Part shown: in pieces, positions 34,516-44,556 of the stretch
How positions within the stretch are numbered: the first letter of the stretch is position 1
Layout: every line of letters starts with the position of its first letter
Assembly: GCF_051106095.1 (NCBI RefSeq)
Contig: NC_135787.1
Span: 171,577,001 to 171,641,000 of the forward strand
Direction: 5' to 3'
DNA: 64,000 nucleotides
Origin: Pogona vitticeps
Lineage: Eukaryota > Chordata > Lepidosauria > Squamata > Agamidae
Position numbers and translations under genes: made by a program
The notes under the pieces: generated by a model
Told to the model about the DNA's origin: nothing
What the model saw: only the letters and a program-made list of their open reading frames with translations
The model's database searches: none

Positions 34516-34957
34516 CAGTCACACCTCAAAGATGTGCCAACTGTAGTATGGTTGGAATGGCCAGGATCGTCTTGTGCCAGTTCAACAGCCCTTATGCCAG
34601 CAGAAATCCTTTTTGTTGGCTGATCTCAGAAAGTAGCTGGCAGAAGGATGTGCCTGCACACCTGACATGTTGGCTAAGATCATCCAGCTAAAGAGCGGGA
34701 GAAGGGGCAGGATGAGAGAGAAGTTGAGTTATGCCAGATCCAAACCATCTTTAGCCCAAGGATACCTCTAATAATTCTACACAAAGGTAGGCCAAGGTGA
34801 TGGAAGTCCTAAGTACTTTCCAATATCCTTACGTTGGGAGATGTTTGGTTTCAGCAGAGATTAATATGGCCTTGTATTAGTTAAAATGAATCTCAGCCAT
34901 TGTAATCAGTTACAATATAGCCTAATACACCATACCTTCCATTGGTGCACAGCTGAT

Positions 34958-35530
34958 TTGTTTAGTCGTTTAGTCGTGTCCGACTCTTCGTGACCCCATG
35001 GACCAGAGCACGCCAGGCCCTCCTGTCTTCTACTGCCTCCCGGAGTTGTGTCAGGTTCATGTTGGTTGCTTCGCAGACACTGTCCAGCCATCTCATCCTC
35101 GGTCGTCCCCTTCTCCTCTTGCCATCACACTTTCCCAACATCAGGGTCTTTTCCAGGGAGTCTTTTCTTCTCATTAGATGGCCAAAGTACTGGAGCCTCA
35201 GCTTCAGGATCTGTCCTTCCAGTGAGCACTCAGGGTTGATTTCCTTTAGAACTGATAGGTTTGTTCTCCTTGCAGTCCAGGGGATTCTCAAGAGCCTCCT
35301 CCAGCACCACAATTCAAAGGCATCAATTCTTCGGCGGTCTGCTTTCTTTATGGTCCAGCTCTCACTTCCATACATCACGACAGGAAAAACCATAGCTTTG
35401 ACTATTCGGACTTTTGTTGGCAAGGTGATGTCTCTGCTTTTCAAGATGCTGTCCAGATTTGTCATCGCTTTCCTCCCAAGAAGAAGGCGCCTTTTAATTT
35501 CAGGGCTGCTGTCTCCATCTGCAGTGATCA
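34958..35530 (-). mobile_element. BovB (RTE) LINE 3' fragment, copy 3, longest
   Basis: An uninterrupted minus-strand frame covers the reverse transcriptase C-terminal ~190 codons: ITADGDSSPEIKRRLLLGRK, DSILKSRDITLPTKVRIVKA, FPVVMYGSESWTIKKADRRR, DAFELWCWRRLLRIPWTARR, KLRLQYFGHLMRRKDSLEKT, RPRMRWLDSV and HGVTKSRTRLND. It is bounded by an exact 11-bp target duplication GCACAGCTGAT (34947-34957 and 35531-35541). It is 5'-truncated, lacking endonuclease and the catalytic part of the reverse transcriptase, so it cannot move by itself. The open frame suggests a relatively recent insertion. Confidence 0.97.
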
Positions 35531-36410
35531 GCACAGCTGATAAACATATGGAAATCCAGATGTCTTCAGAGTACAACTTCCTTGAACTCCAGAGTCAATG
35601 GCGAAGCATGGTAGGAGTTGCAATCTAAAAGCATCAGGAGGGCACACATTCCCCAGGCCTGCAGGAGCAGAATCTCTCTGCGCAGTTTGCAAAATCATGG
35701 TAAAACCTAGAATTTTGAAAAGTCCTGTTCACAGATGAATAACAGCAGTAACGAGTGCTATAGAAATAATGTGCAATACACTGAAATGGAGCAAAATGTT
35801 TTAGTGGCAAATAGCCCTGAATTTTATCATTGTTGCTGCTGTTGATGCAAAACTATTTATGTTTTTCTGGAAGTAAAGGACATTGGTTGTTTACTGTACA
35901 TATGCTAAATCAATTTCCATGAATCAAGCCACGGGTCTGGAAAATAATTTTAATTTTAAACAGAACAGGTTAAATAGAACTATCAGGCATGAAGCTAGGA
36001 ATGGAAAAAGGGAAAGTGAATACACTTCTGAATACCACTTAGAAAGATAATTATGTGATTGTGCTGGATTTTGTTATGCTTTCCAGCACACTGGAGCTTA
36101 GTTAAAGTATGAGGATGCAATGCTCAACACACAACCTCCAGTTCATCTGGTTCCTGTTTCCCAAGAAGTTGTCAAAACATGTAAATGTCTAGGAGGAAGT
36201 ATAATTTTAATATGAGAAACACAATTTCTAAATGTACCTTCTATATTTTAAAAACTCAACTACCCTCAGAACAATTCTTTTCACACGAGCATTAAAGCAT
36301 GGTGAACTAATACAGGCCAGTGTTCAGAGCAGGATCATTTCATTATCCAGAGCACGCTAACTCACTTTTTAACTCCGTTGTGTCTCACGGCATCTTTTGC
36401 CTCTTTCACA

Positions 36411-36462
36411 GCAGAACTTGGGGAAGTTACTTTCCTCTATTACAGCTCCCAGAGTATACCAT
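36411..36462. mobile_element. Half of a 'GTTACTTT...CCCAGA' MITE
   Basis: CAGAACTTGGGGAAGTTACTTTCC...TACAGCTCCCAGAGTATACC matches the left arm of the element at 37191-37315. The right arm is not present. Confidence 0.5.
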
Positions 36463-36556
36463 CTAGTGTGATTGATGCCTGTGTTAGCTCAGGATTTCGG
36501 AAGTAGTCTAGAAGTAATTTTTCCAAGCTGCATTTCACATTTAGGATCATATACAG

Positions 36557-36569
36557 TATGTTATAAACT
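36557..36569. repeat. Target-site duplication, left copy
   Basis: TATGTTATAAACT, identical to 36912-36924, flanking the Sauria SINE. Confidence 0.9.
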
Positions 36570-36911
36570 AGAGGGATGTGGTGGCGCTGTGGGCTAAACC
36601 GCAGAAGCCTGTGCTGCAGGGTCAGAAGACCAAGCAGTCGTAAGATCGAATCCACACGACGGAGTGAGCGCCTGTCACTTGTCCCAGCTCCCGCCAACCT
36701 AGCGGTTCGAAAGCATGCAAATGCAAGTACAGTAGATAAATAGGGACCACCTCGGTGGTCCGTGTCTAAGTCGCACTGGCCATGTGATCACGGAAGATTG
36801 TCTTCGGACAAAACGCTGGCTCTATGGCTTGGAAACGGGGATGAGCACTGCCCCCTAGAGTCAAACACGACTGGACAAAAAAAATTGTCAAGGGGAACTT
36901 TTACCTTTACC
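36570..36911 (+). mobile_element. Sauria SINE, full length
   Basis: The tRNA-derived head GTGGTGGCGCTGTGGGCTAA (A box) and GTAAGATCGAATCC (B box) are followed by the conserved centre AGCTCCCGCCAACCTAGCGG, TAAATAGGGACCACCTCGGT and GGCCATGTGATCACGGAAGA. The 3' domain AGTCAAACACGACTGGAC and tail AACTTTTACCTTTACC follow. A perfect 13-bp target duplication bounds the copy. The Sauria SINE family is squamate-specific and is thought to use BovB machinery through its BovB-like 3' end. Confidence 0.95.
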
Positions 36912-36924
36912 TATGTTATAAACT
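36912..36924. repeat. Target-site duplication, right copy
   Basis: TATGTTATAAACT, identical to 36557-36569. Confidence 0.9.
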
Positions 36925-37190
36925 GATGAATTTGTAGCTTTTCCAGTCTATGGTAACTTCAACAACTCTTAGAATTTAGAATGGTAAAATCTGAGCCACA
37001 AATTATGTTGCAGCATTTCAGTGGAATGTAATGGGGGTGATGGAATCATATATATGTTCAGAATAAGACTATTAGTTTAAATTGAAACAGAATCACTGGA
37101 CCATAGTCACTCAAGAAGCTACATATATGGCTAAGAGGATATTTAAACCTATGTCTCCACAGTCTTTTCCTGATTCTCCGACTAGGGCAG

Positions 37191-37315
37191 AGCTGGAAAA
37201 TCTTACTTTTTTTTTTGTTCTACAATTTCCACATACCCCAGCCAGCATAAGCAATAATCATGCTGGCTAAGGTATTCTGGGACTACAGTTCAAGAAGATA
37301 ACTTATCCCATGTCT
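37191..37315. mobile_element. Palindromic MITE, 'GTTACTTT...CCCAGA' family
   Basis: Left arm TTCTACAATTTCCACATACC, CCAGCCAGCAT; right arm ATGCTGGCTAAGGTATTCTG, GGACTACAGTTC, AACTTATCCC. Single arms of the same family occur at 36411, 37858 and about 39226. Superfamily not determined. Confidence 0.65.
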
Positions 37316-37857
37316 GCTGCAGAGATGGGCAGACTTTATACTAGAATGTCAAGCATGGAGCGAGGCAGAAAATAGTGCTTCAAGGACATATAATTGAGGC
37401 ACAAGGGAGCACAGGTTCAGCCTGGGAATTGGTTTTCAGTGGCAGAACTATTGCTCACATGCAGATCTGTCCCCAAGCTTGCTTAATGTTGTCAGCCTAA
37501 TTTAGAAGTGGAGACTGAATTTTGCTATCAGTATTGAAACAGTCTTGCTGATCACTCAGAGATCTACCAGCAAGATCTTGATGAACCTCTGTACTAGCGC
37601 ACACATGTGGCAGCTGTTGACTTCTTGTGAATCTGCTCCAAGCTTCTGTTTGAACTTCACAGGAGCTACACAAAAAAATAGTTCAGCAACTTGGATGCTT
37701 ACTTTAAAAGTTTGGACAAAAAGCCAGAATGGACTCCAAGAACATTACAGTGAACAGCTTTTCCTGGTCCATACACAGATTAGTCTCCAACCCTTTTACT
37801 TGTAGCATGCAGGCAGCAATGAACAGAACAGCTCGCTGAGAAGTTATGTCACACATA

Positions 37858-37918
37858 CAGCTTGGAAATGCTACTTTTTCTGACTGCAGGTCCCAGAATT
37901 CCTTAGTCAGCATGACAT
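37858..37918. mobile_element. Half of a 'GTTACTTT...CCCAGA' MITE
   Basis: TGGAAATGCTACTTTTTCTG, CTGCAGGTCCCAGAATTCCT and AGTCAGCATG align with the left arm of 37191-37315. Confidence 0.5.
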
Positions 37919-38546
37919 GACCTTAAGATTCAAGTATTCAAATAACAAATAGCTTACATTATTCTCTTGGTACTTCTGCAATGATCCTCCTTCCCCACTC
38001 TATGTTTGATGATGACTTCCCTACTCTACTTTTAACTTCTGCTCTTCTACCACCACCACCACCCCAGGCTACATTGTGTTAGACTGTGGCCTTCCTTAAG
38101 GGATGCATTAGGTTGCTCTCCTATTTATGTAACCTTGCAATTCCTGGTCAAGCTGACTTGACAAGTTACACATTGACACAGACACTGATAAAGACAGCTT
38201 AATACACAGCTTTAGAAGCCAGGAACAGAAAATAGTTGCAAGGAGACCTGCTTTTACATCTGAAAGGAGTGAATGGCTTCTTTGTTTCTGTGTGCATGTC
38301 CTTGTATTAACAGGAGCCTGAGTGGCCCAAGATACTTTGCTCCCTGAGGTGGAGCAGCTAAGAGTACCTCATATGACCCAACTAAGTCAAGGGGATGGCA
38401 CCCAAAGCCAGTTGGGTAATTGTGGCACATGAAGCAGAAAATGCCCCTCAAAATCTCTCTGTGATCCTAAAAGCAGTGTGACATAATGTTGGATGGTAAT
38501 GTGGAAGGCCTAGATTTAACTACCAAGCTAGCTGTGAAATTTACTA

Positions 38547-38961
38547 CCCTGTTCCCCTGAAAATAAGCCCTACCCCCAAAATAAGCCCCAGTTAAGTGAA
38601 ACCTCACCCTCCCACATTACGCAGCAACCAGAAGATGACATGACTCTATTAGAATAAATGCAGATTTTTGTACATGAAAAAAAAAATTAAACATCGCCTG
38701 AAAATACGCAAGTAAGCAAGCAAGCAAAATAAGTGTATTGCATGGCACACAGGCCATTGCGACATAAATCAGATAAAACAATATAGAACAATATAAAGAA
38801 TATAATATAGTCCATTACAATATAAGACAATACAATATTAAAAGCCATTTAGAATCAAATCAAATTGATTTCTGTTATGGCACAAAGTTTTAATAAGCTC
38901 TAATGAGTATTTTTGAGCAAAAATTAAAATAAGATCCTATCTTATTTTTGGGGAAACATGG
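38547..38961. mobile_element. TA-flanked MITE, 'CCCTGTTCCCCTGAAAATAA' family
   Basis: Ends CCCTGTTCCCCTGAAAATAA and TTATTTTTGGGGAAACATGG are inverted repeats flanked by TA (38545-38546, 38962-38963). The centre (about 38700-38880) is AT-rich with a GCAA run and looks like foreign filler, perhaps a nested retroposon tail. The TA target fits a Tc1-mariner-like source. Confidence 0.75.
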
Positions 38962-38964
38962 TAG

Positions 38965-39060
38965 TTGAACTTGCTCTCTCTCTCAGCCTGGCCTACCTCA
39001 GCCCCATATGCTACCCTGAGCTCATCAAAAGAAAGGTGGACTGTGAATAAAAGAAATAAA
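38965..39060 (+). mobile_element. SINE 3' fragment (CTCTCAGCCT family)
   Basis: CTCTCTCTCTCAGCCTGGCCTACCTC...CATCAAAAGAAAGGTGGACTGTGAATAAAAGAAATAAA resembles the 3' half of the SINE at 39718-39910. Confidence 0.4.
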
Positions 39061-39390
39061 AGAGCAATTAATAATGGGAAAGCAACAACATGCTTTTAAA
39101 ATATGCTCCCTAGGCAACTGCCTCACTCTACCTCATGAAAGGACTTGCCCTGGATAGGAGGAAAGGGCCACCACTAATCTCCATGCATTTAACTTAGAAC
39201 TACGTAACAGTAAATATGCAGAGACAGGGAAAATTACTTTTTTAGACTGCAGTTCCCAGAATATCCCAGGTGAACACATCTGGGTCACCATACCAGAGAA
39301 TCAAACACTTGTTCACATCCAACAACATTATCCCCTTCTAATTAAGTTTCTCAATGTTCTTCTCCCCCTTCAGTCTGAGAATGTTCATAA

Positions 39391-39654
39391 AGACATGGGC
39401 ACACTCTGCTGTTTTAGTGGTTCGTACTGGTTCATTTACCGGCCAAGCGAGTGTTCAGTGGTTCCCAAGTCTGCCACTTCCAGTGGGTGTCCACTCAGAG
39501 GCACCACCCTGGATTCCCTGCCCTGCGTCCTCTGGGTTCTACCTCTGAGTAGGTGCCCACCAGAGGTTTTAGGACTGGGAAGCACCGAACAGCTGTTTGT
39601 ATGATAAATCAAATCAGCACGAACCACCAAACTGACAGTTTGTGTCCATCTCTG
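39391..39654. mobile_element. hAT-type palindromic MITE, family A, copy 3
   Basis: Starts AGACATGGGCACACTCTGCT and ends CAGTTTGTGTCCATCTCTG. Inner arms TGTCCACTCAGAGGCACC and ACCTCTGAGTAGGTGCCCAC correspond to those of 6051-6316. Flanks are only loosely duplicated. It is non-coding. Confidence 0.75.
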
Positions 39655-39717
39655 TTTCACAAAACAGAGGTGAATTTTGGGCCTGAGGTGAATTTTGGGC
39701 AACAGCTGCCACCCCCT

Positions 39718-39910
39718 CCTCATGCTAGACTCAGATTTGGGAGGTCCAGGTCGACGTCCCCAGTCAAGTTATGAAACTCCCTGGGTGACTTTGGGCCAAC
39801 GACTGTCCGTCAGTCTAGTTTCCCTCACAGAATTGTTACTGTGTGGATAAAAAGTGGAGTAGGAACCACGTATGCCACCTTGAACAGATAAAATGTAATG
39901 AATAAATATT
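39718..39910 (+). mobile_element. tRNA-derived SINE, CTGGGTGACTTTGGGCC family
   Basis: The B-box region is GGTCCAGGTCGACGTCCCC, followed by TGAAACTCCCTGGGTGACTT, TCCCTCACAGAATTGTTACT and ATAAAATGTAATGAATAAAT. The head is degraded. Confidence 0.7.
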
Positions 39911-39976
39911 CCTGCTTTTCCTCCAAGTAGATCAAAATATTGTAAAGGGTTCCCTTTACCATTTTTATCCCACCCA

Positions 39977-39979
39977 GGA

Positions 39980-40010
<31 letters not shown>

Positions 40011-40011
40011 C
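39977..40011. repeat. (GA)n microsatellite
   Basis: GA array with one ACAG interruption. Confidence 0.9.
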
Positions 40012-40239
40012 ACACTTAGTTTCCTTTAAGAAAGACACCATTTGTCTGCAGTTGGGGGATTTGAGTCTTGCAGAAGCCTTTTATTCCATTGAAATCTCTC
40101 CCCTGCTCTGCACCATTCAGCACTTGAGCCCCAGGAAAGGTTAACAAGCACAGCAGCCACTGTTTGTGAGGAGTGGGAAAGTGCCATGTGCTGCCTCGGT
40201 TTCTTTTCAATGGACGCAAGGCCTCTCTTTTTTTGGTCT

Positions 40240-40580
40240 TTAGACTGGCGTGGGACAAGGCCTGAATGCCGCTCGTGCTGAGGAACTTGGCAGCACTTTT
40301 ACATTCCTGGCAGAGAAAGGAATCCCGACGTCACCAGTTTATACCTGTGTTGTGCTAAAAGGAACAAAAATGAATTATTCATAACCCGGGAATGTTTGAG
40401 GTATAATTGAGCACATGCAAACAAGCGAGTGCTGCAACAAAATATTGCAGCGTGCCATGCTAGGATGCTCCACTCTCTGCCATTAACTCCATCCTGATTT
40501 TTGTTTTCATTTCGTCTCCCTAATGATTAGTCAGTGGCTACTGATCACATGCAGTCATCACTGGGCTTTTGAAGCAGGCA
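40240..40580. other. Candidate conserved non-coding element
   Basis: Unique, CpG-retaining block (TGCCGCTCGTGCTGAGG, AATCCCGACGTCACCAG, ATAACCCGGGAATG, CAAGCGAGTGCTGC) with homeobox-type cores (AATGAATTATTCATA, CCTAATGATTAGTC). Visually the strongest candidate in the window. No coding frame of interest. Confidence 0.3.
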
Positions 40581-40595
40581 AGTGCACTAGCACCA

Positions 40596-40990
40596 AAATG
40601 TGGGTTTGGATTTCGGAATTACAGCTCTTCGGATTCAAAATTCAGAATTTTCCTGTCACCCTTCACCCTTGGGGAACCTCTGGCAACCCCAGTCAGGAGA
40701 CACTGCCCCCACTGCCCTTGGTGCTAGAGTGTCTTTAAGTTTAGTTCCTCCAAAAATCACTCCAGGATGCCTGAAAAATAGGTTTCACTTTCACTTTGCT
40801 TGCTGTTGGCAACCCCTTGTCCAAACCTGAATTGGACAGTTCCAAATACTTGTAATAATAATTCCTACTATTCTTCCTATAGATTAGAAAGCAAAAGGTT
40901 TCTGCTTGCTAGAAAAATAGTCGGAACTATCTGAATATGGCATTATTTGGTGAATTCCAAATATTTCTGAATCTGAATGCACATCCCTAT
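40596..40990. mobile_element. Palindromic MITE, 'GAATTCCAAAT...GCACATCCC' family
   Basis: The right end GGTGAATTCCAAATATTTCT, GAATCTGAATGCACATCCCT is typical of a MITE terminus. The left side has loosely matching GGATTTCGGAATTACAGC and GGATTCAAAATTCAGAATTT. Left boundary uncertain. Confidence 0.5.
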
Positions 40991-41150
40991 TTTGAAGGTT
41001 CCTTGCCTAATTAATTTTTTTTACCTTAAGATTTCAGAGAGTACCTCTGTAAAATGTAAGGTTTTCCATGCCTACTGATATATGTCTCTTTTTAATGGGT
41101 TGTACCATTTTTGCTACAGCCTGAACTTGCTCAGAAATACTGAAACTAAG

Positions 41151-41273
41151 GCTGGGGAACCTTCTCAGTGTTGGCAAACTATGACTCTCACACATGTTGC
41201 CATAGACCAGGACGGCTGCAGCTGAGAGAACATGGAGTCAGACACATAATGGGGGGGGCACAAATTCCCCAGC
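41151..41273. mobile_element. hAT-type MITE, GCTGGGGAAC family
   Basis: Ends GCTGGGGAACCTTCTCAGTG and CAAATTCCCCAGC are inverted. Inside are diverged forms of the 'actacaactcccat' arms. Length and arrangement match a widespread amniote palindromic element, but the copy is old. Confidence 0.6.
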
Positions 41274-41739
41274 ACAGGGACAGACAGACCTGCCAATGTT
41301 GGTCTCTCCAAATTTCTCATTCTTCTGCTTTGTAATACATTCTATCCTATTTCTATCCTATACCAAAGTTGGCAACTTTTTAAAAAGTTTGTCCATAAAT
41401 TATATACATTTAATGCACGTTTCTCCTAATATTTTTCTATCACATACCCTTTTGCCTAATATACACATTTTTTCAGCAATTTTCTTCTTATATAGCACTT
41501 GTTATGTGTTCCCACCACTATGCTAATATATTATCTGGGCACACTGTGATTTAATACACCCGTTTCTGTATGCTTGTGGGGCAGGGGAGGTCAAAAAACT
41601 TCATTACTAATTCTGAAAAGTGTGAATATTGAAGAACAACAGCGTCCCAGTTCGCGTATTCATTCATGGAGTGTGAAAATAGCTAAGTTCTTAGCAAAGT
41701 GCAAATTGAACAAAACTTTACCCCATCTGTTGGTAGAAT

Positions 41740-43654
41740 CTGTTGGTTGCTTGCAACTTCCAACAGCACCAGCAGCACCATCAGATGAACAGAGTCGGTG
41801 CTACTAACAGTGATTAATCCACAGGGCTGAGGGGCTGTCGGAAACAGATCAGCTCCGCAATCTGAAGCTGGGTGATGGGGTGACAAAGATACTCGTTTAG
41901 AACTAGAAAGCTGCGGATTGCTTGCAACTTGGCTGCTGAGACCATGATAAAGATAGCCCTTGGAGGTTTGGGGGGGGGGCTTAGACAGGCAGCCCCCCTT
42001 GGCATGGGTTGAAAACCAAACGAGCTCTGCAATCTGAACCCAGGCGATGGGGCAATGGGGCCACGCCTGGACAGGCTTTGGGTGGGGCGGAGCAGACAGA
42101 CCTTTTGGAATGTAGCCCAAGTGGAAGTTGCTGCAGGATTAGGAAATGGTTCAAATGGCCAGCAACATTGTTGACTTTTTGCCCCATCAGGCACTGAAGA
42201 CGTTCGCAGCTGGAAAGCAGGCTTTTTGGCCCCATCGGGGCACTGAGGCGAAAGGCAGCCATTGGAGACTCTAGTCTTCTTCTTCTGCAACATCACATTT
42301 GTCTGCAAAGTTACTTAGGTTTTACTTAAGTTTGTCCCCAGGAGGCAACTGAGGTTGTCAAATCAGCAGCAACTGCAGAAGAATAGGGTCTGACTGCAAG
42401 GTGCTACTAACGGTGGTTAATCAGGGTGGCCGCTGGGCTTCTTGAGTGGAAGGTCAGCAGTTTGAATCCATGAGCTCCTGTGGCTTGTCCCAGATTTTGC
42501 CAACCTACTCAGGCAGTAGCCTGAGTGGACTTTGGAGCACCGTGTTGGCATGGGATGGCCGGACAGGCTCGGGGGGGGGGGGCAGAGGAAAAGGAAGAGG
42601 TAGAGGCAAAAGAAAGCAAGCAGACTCTTGCTTCTTCAGTGCAAAGGTGATCCAGTTTGCCCCCAGGAGTCAACTGAGGTTGCACAACTGCAGCAACAAC
42701 AGCAGGAGAATAGGGTCCAAAGTTAAACCACAGGGCTGCTGGTGAGCTGAGCTCTCGTAGTTTGTTCCAAGTTCTGCCTACCTTCTGAGGCTGTAGAATA
42801 GCTAGGAAGCTGGAATGAACAGTCTGCCAGTTTTGGGTGGGCATGAGACAGGCCCTCTTTGGCACAGGGGACAGCCGGACAGGCTTGAGGGGACTTGAGA
42901 CAGGCCTGTTGGTGCTTGGATGCCCAGACTGGCTTGAAAACAGACTCTTGCCTTCTTTGGGGACATCGCATTTGCGTGCATGGTTAAGTTTGCCCCCAGG
43001 AGGCAGCTGAGGTTGCACAACAACAATAACAGATGAATGGAGTGGTGCTACTAATGTAATGGTTGTTCATCTACGGAGCTGCTGGGCTTCCCAAGCAGAA
43101 GATCAAACCCATGCAGTGGGGTGAGCTGAGCTCCTGTAGTCTGTTCCAGGTTTTGGCTACCTGAGGCAGTAGGAAGCTGGAAGGAACAGCCAGGAATGAA
43201 GCCCAAGTGGACTCTGGAGCACTAATGTAGCCCTTTGAATAGGCAGGCAGACACACAAGAAAGAACTTGGCCCCATGAGCCAACCACAAGAGCACCAGCA
43301 AGCCAGTGAGCAGCAACTGTTCTCACTCTGGAGAGAATGAACAGAAGTGGGGGACGGCCAGACGGGAAATGCTTATATGAAGCATCTGTAAAAGTAGATA
43401 CACCTTTCAGCAGTGCTATTGGCTGCTGGACATGCCAATCCAGGATCACTGTCCTGATTGGCCAGAGCTTCAAATTGGTGCCAGCAAGCTCAGAGAGGCA
43501 AATATGAATAGATAGATGAACAGAACTGAGGAAATATTCGTCAAGCCATATTCATCCTGAATTAAAATTTTACAAATACAGATTGATGAATAAATGACGA
43601 ATCAGCTATATTCGTCAGAAAAACTGATCCTTTTTATATTCGTCCCCATCTCTA
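41740..43654. mobile_element. Composite GC-rich repeat with internal ~325-bp units
   Basis: Three phrases of the type CCCCCAGGAGGCAACTGAGGTTG start at about 42338, 42659 and 42991, spaced 321-332 bp. Each is followed by a GGTGCTACTAA or GAATAGGGTC phrase and a tRNA-SINE-like piece (GGGCTTC...GTTTGAATCCATGAGCTCCTG, then CCAGATTTTGCCAACCTACT). That piece resembles a broken Sauria SINE head. The right end ATTCGTCCCCATCTCTA looks like a MITE terminus; no matching left end was found. Minus-strand frames up to 169 codons run across the units and repeat QPQLPPGGKL / QPQLTPGGKL, but no known domain appears. Confidence 0.55.
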
Positions 43655-44138
43655 ATTATGAGCCTTAGTTCTATGGCAGATTGACAGCAAAATTAGTGTA
43701 CTGTATCTTCAACACCTAAATCTTTGACTCATTCACTCATTTCCCATTCCATCCCACATAAACTGAAAATTAGTGTGGATTAAAGTATTTTGATATGTAG
43801 CAAGAATGCAATGAATATTAGCAAATGCTCTCATCCTTGACCAAGGCTGTTGGGCACGGAAGCAGCCTTGTCGTATCCAAACATCCCACTGAAGAAATGC
43901 TCAGCTGCTGTGAGACTGTGTTGGTCCTGCATAACAGCAAAAAGACCAAAGCTTTTTTGAACAGCAGTCCTAGCAAAAGAAGTCTCCTTTCGTGTTAAAC
44001 AAAATTGTATTTCTGCAAAAAGAGAAAAAGAGAGAGAGTATTTTCAAAATACTGTAAAAAAGTATTTTGTGGTAAATGTAAAGGATTTTACATATACAAC
44101 CTTTGTGAAAATTGCAACGATGTTGTGCAAAAGAAACT

Positions 44139-44392
44139 GGCTGGATAGCTCGGTGCTTTAGGTATCTGGCTGTGGAGCCAAAGGTTGGGAGTTCGATTCC
44201 CTCCCATGCCACCTCCAATAAGAGCCAGCCTATGTTGTCATAGGCAAGCTACACAGTCCCAGAGCACGCCCAGAAGAAGGGAATAGTAAATAACTTCTAA
44301 GTATTTTCTATCCGGAAAGCGCTGAATAAGGTTGCCATAAGTCAGAATTGACTTGATAGCACATTATTGTTTTGTTGTTGTTGTTGTTGTTG
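44139..44392 (+). mobile_element. tRNA-derived SINE, full length
   Basis: Head GGCTGGATAGCTCGGTGCTT (A box), GGTTGGGAGTTCGATTCCCT (B box), body AGAAGGGAATAGTAAATAAC, GGTTGCCATAAGTCAGAATT, close GACTTGATAGCACATTATTG and (GTT)n tail. It is the best + strand copy of its family. Possible short direct repeats (GTTGTG) flank it but are confounded by the tail. Confidence 0.9.
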
Positions 44393-44556
44393 TGAAAAAC
44401 ACATCCCTGCAAAATTTTCATACAAAAAGTACCGAAATGCCAAGAAATGCACAAAACTTCTCCTAATTTCACCTAGCAGGAAGAAGATTTTTGATTTTTT
44501 CCCCCTTCTTACCTATGAAAATGAAATACGGGAGGATTTACGTACATCCTTAATAT
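44393..44556. repeat. Unclassified interspersed repeat, copy 2
   Basis: Aligns by eye with 24101-24345 (shared TTTTCAT-CAAAAA, AAATGC and ACCTATGA-A-TGAAATA phrases). The SINE at 44139 ends directly against it, so the SINE may have inserted into or beside it. Confidence 0.45.

Noticed and set aside
34962-35576. 204-codon minus-strand ORF, the second-longest in the window
   Set aside because: It is the tail of a BovB reverse transcriptase inside a target-duplicated insertion, not a host gene.
34990-35628. 212-codon + frame
   Set aside because: Antisense shadow of the BovB ORF.
41683-43473. Several overlapping minus-strand ORFs of 82-169 codons
   Set aside because: They lie in a GC-rich tandem repeat block, show no domain and overlap in different frames; treated as by-products of composition.
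44139-44220. tRNA-like sequence with A and B boxes
   Set aside because: It is the head of a SINE with the family body and tail attached; the acceptor stem does not close as in a tRNA gene.
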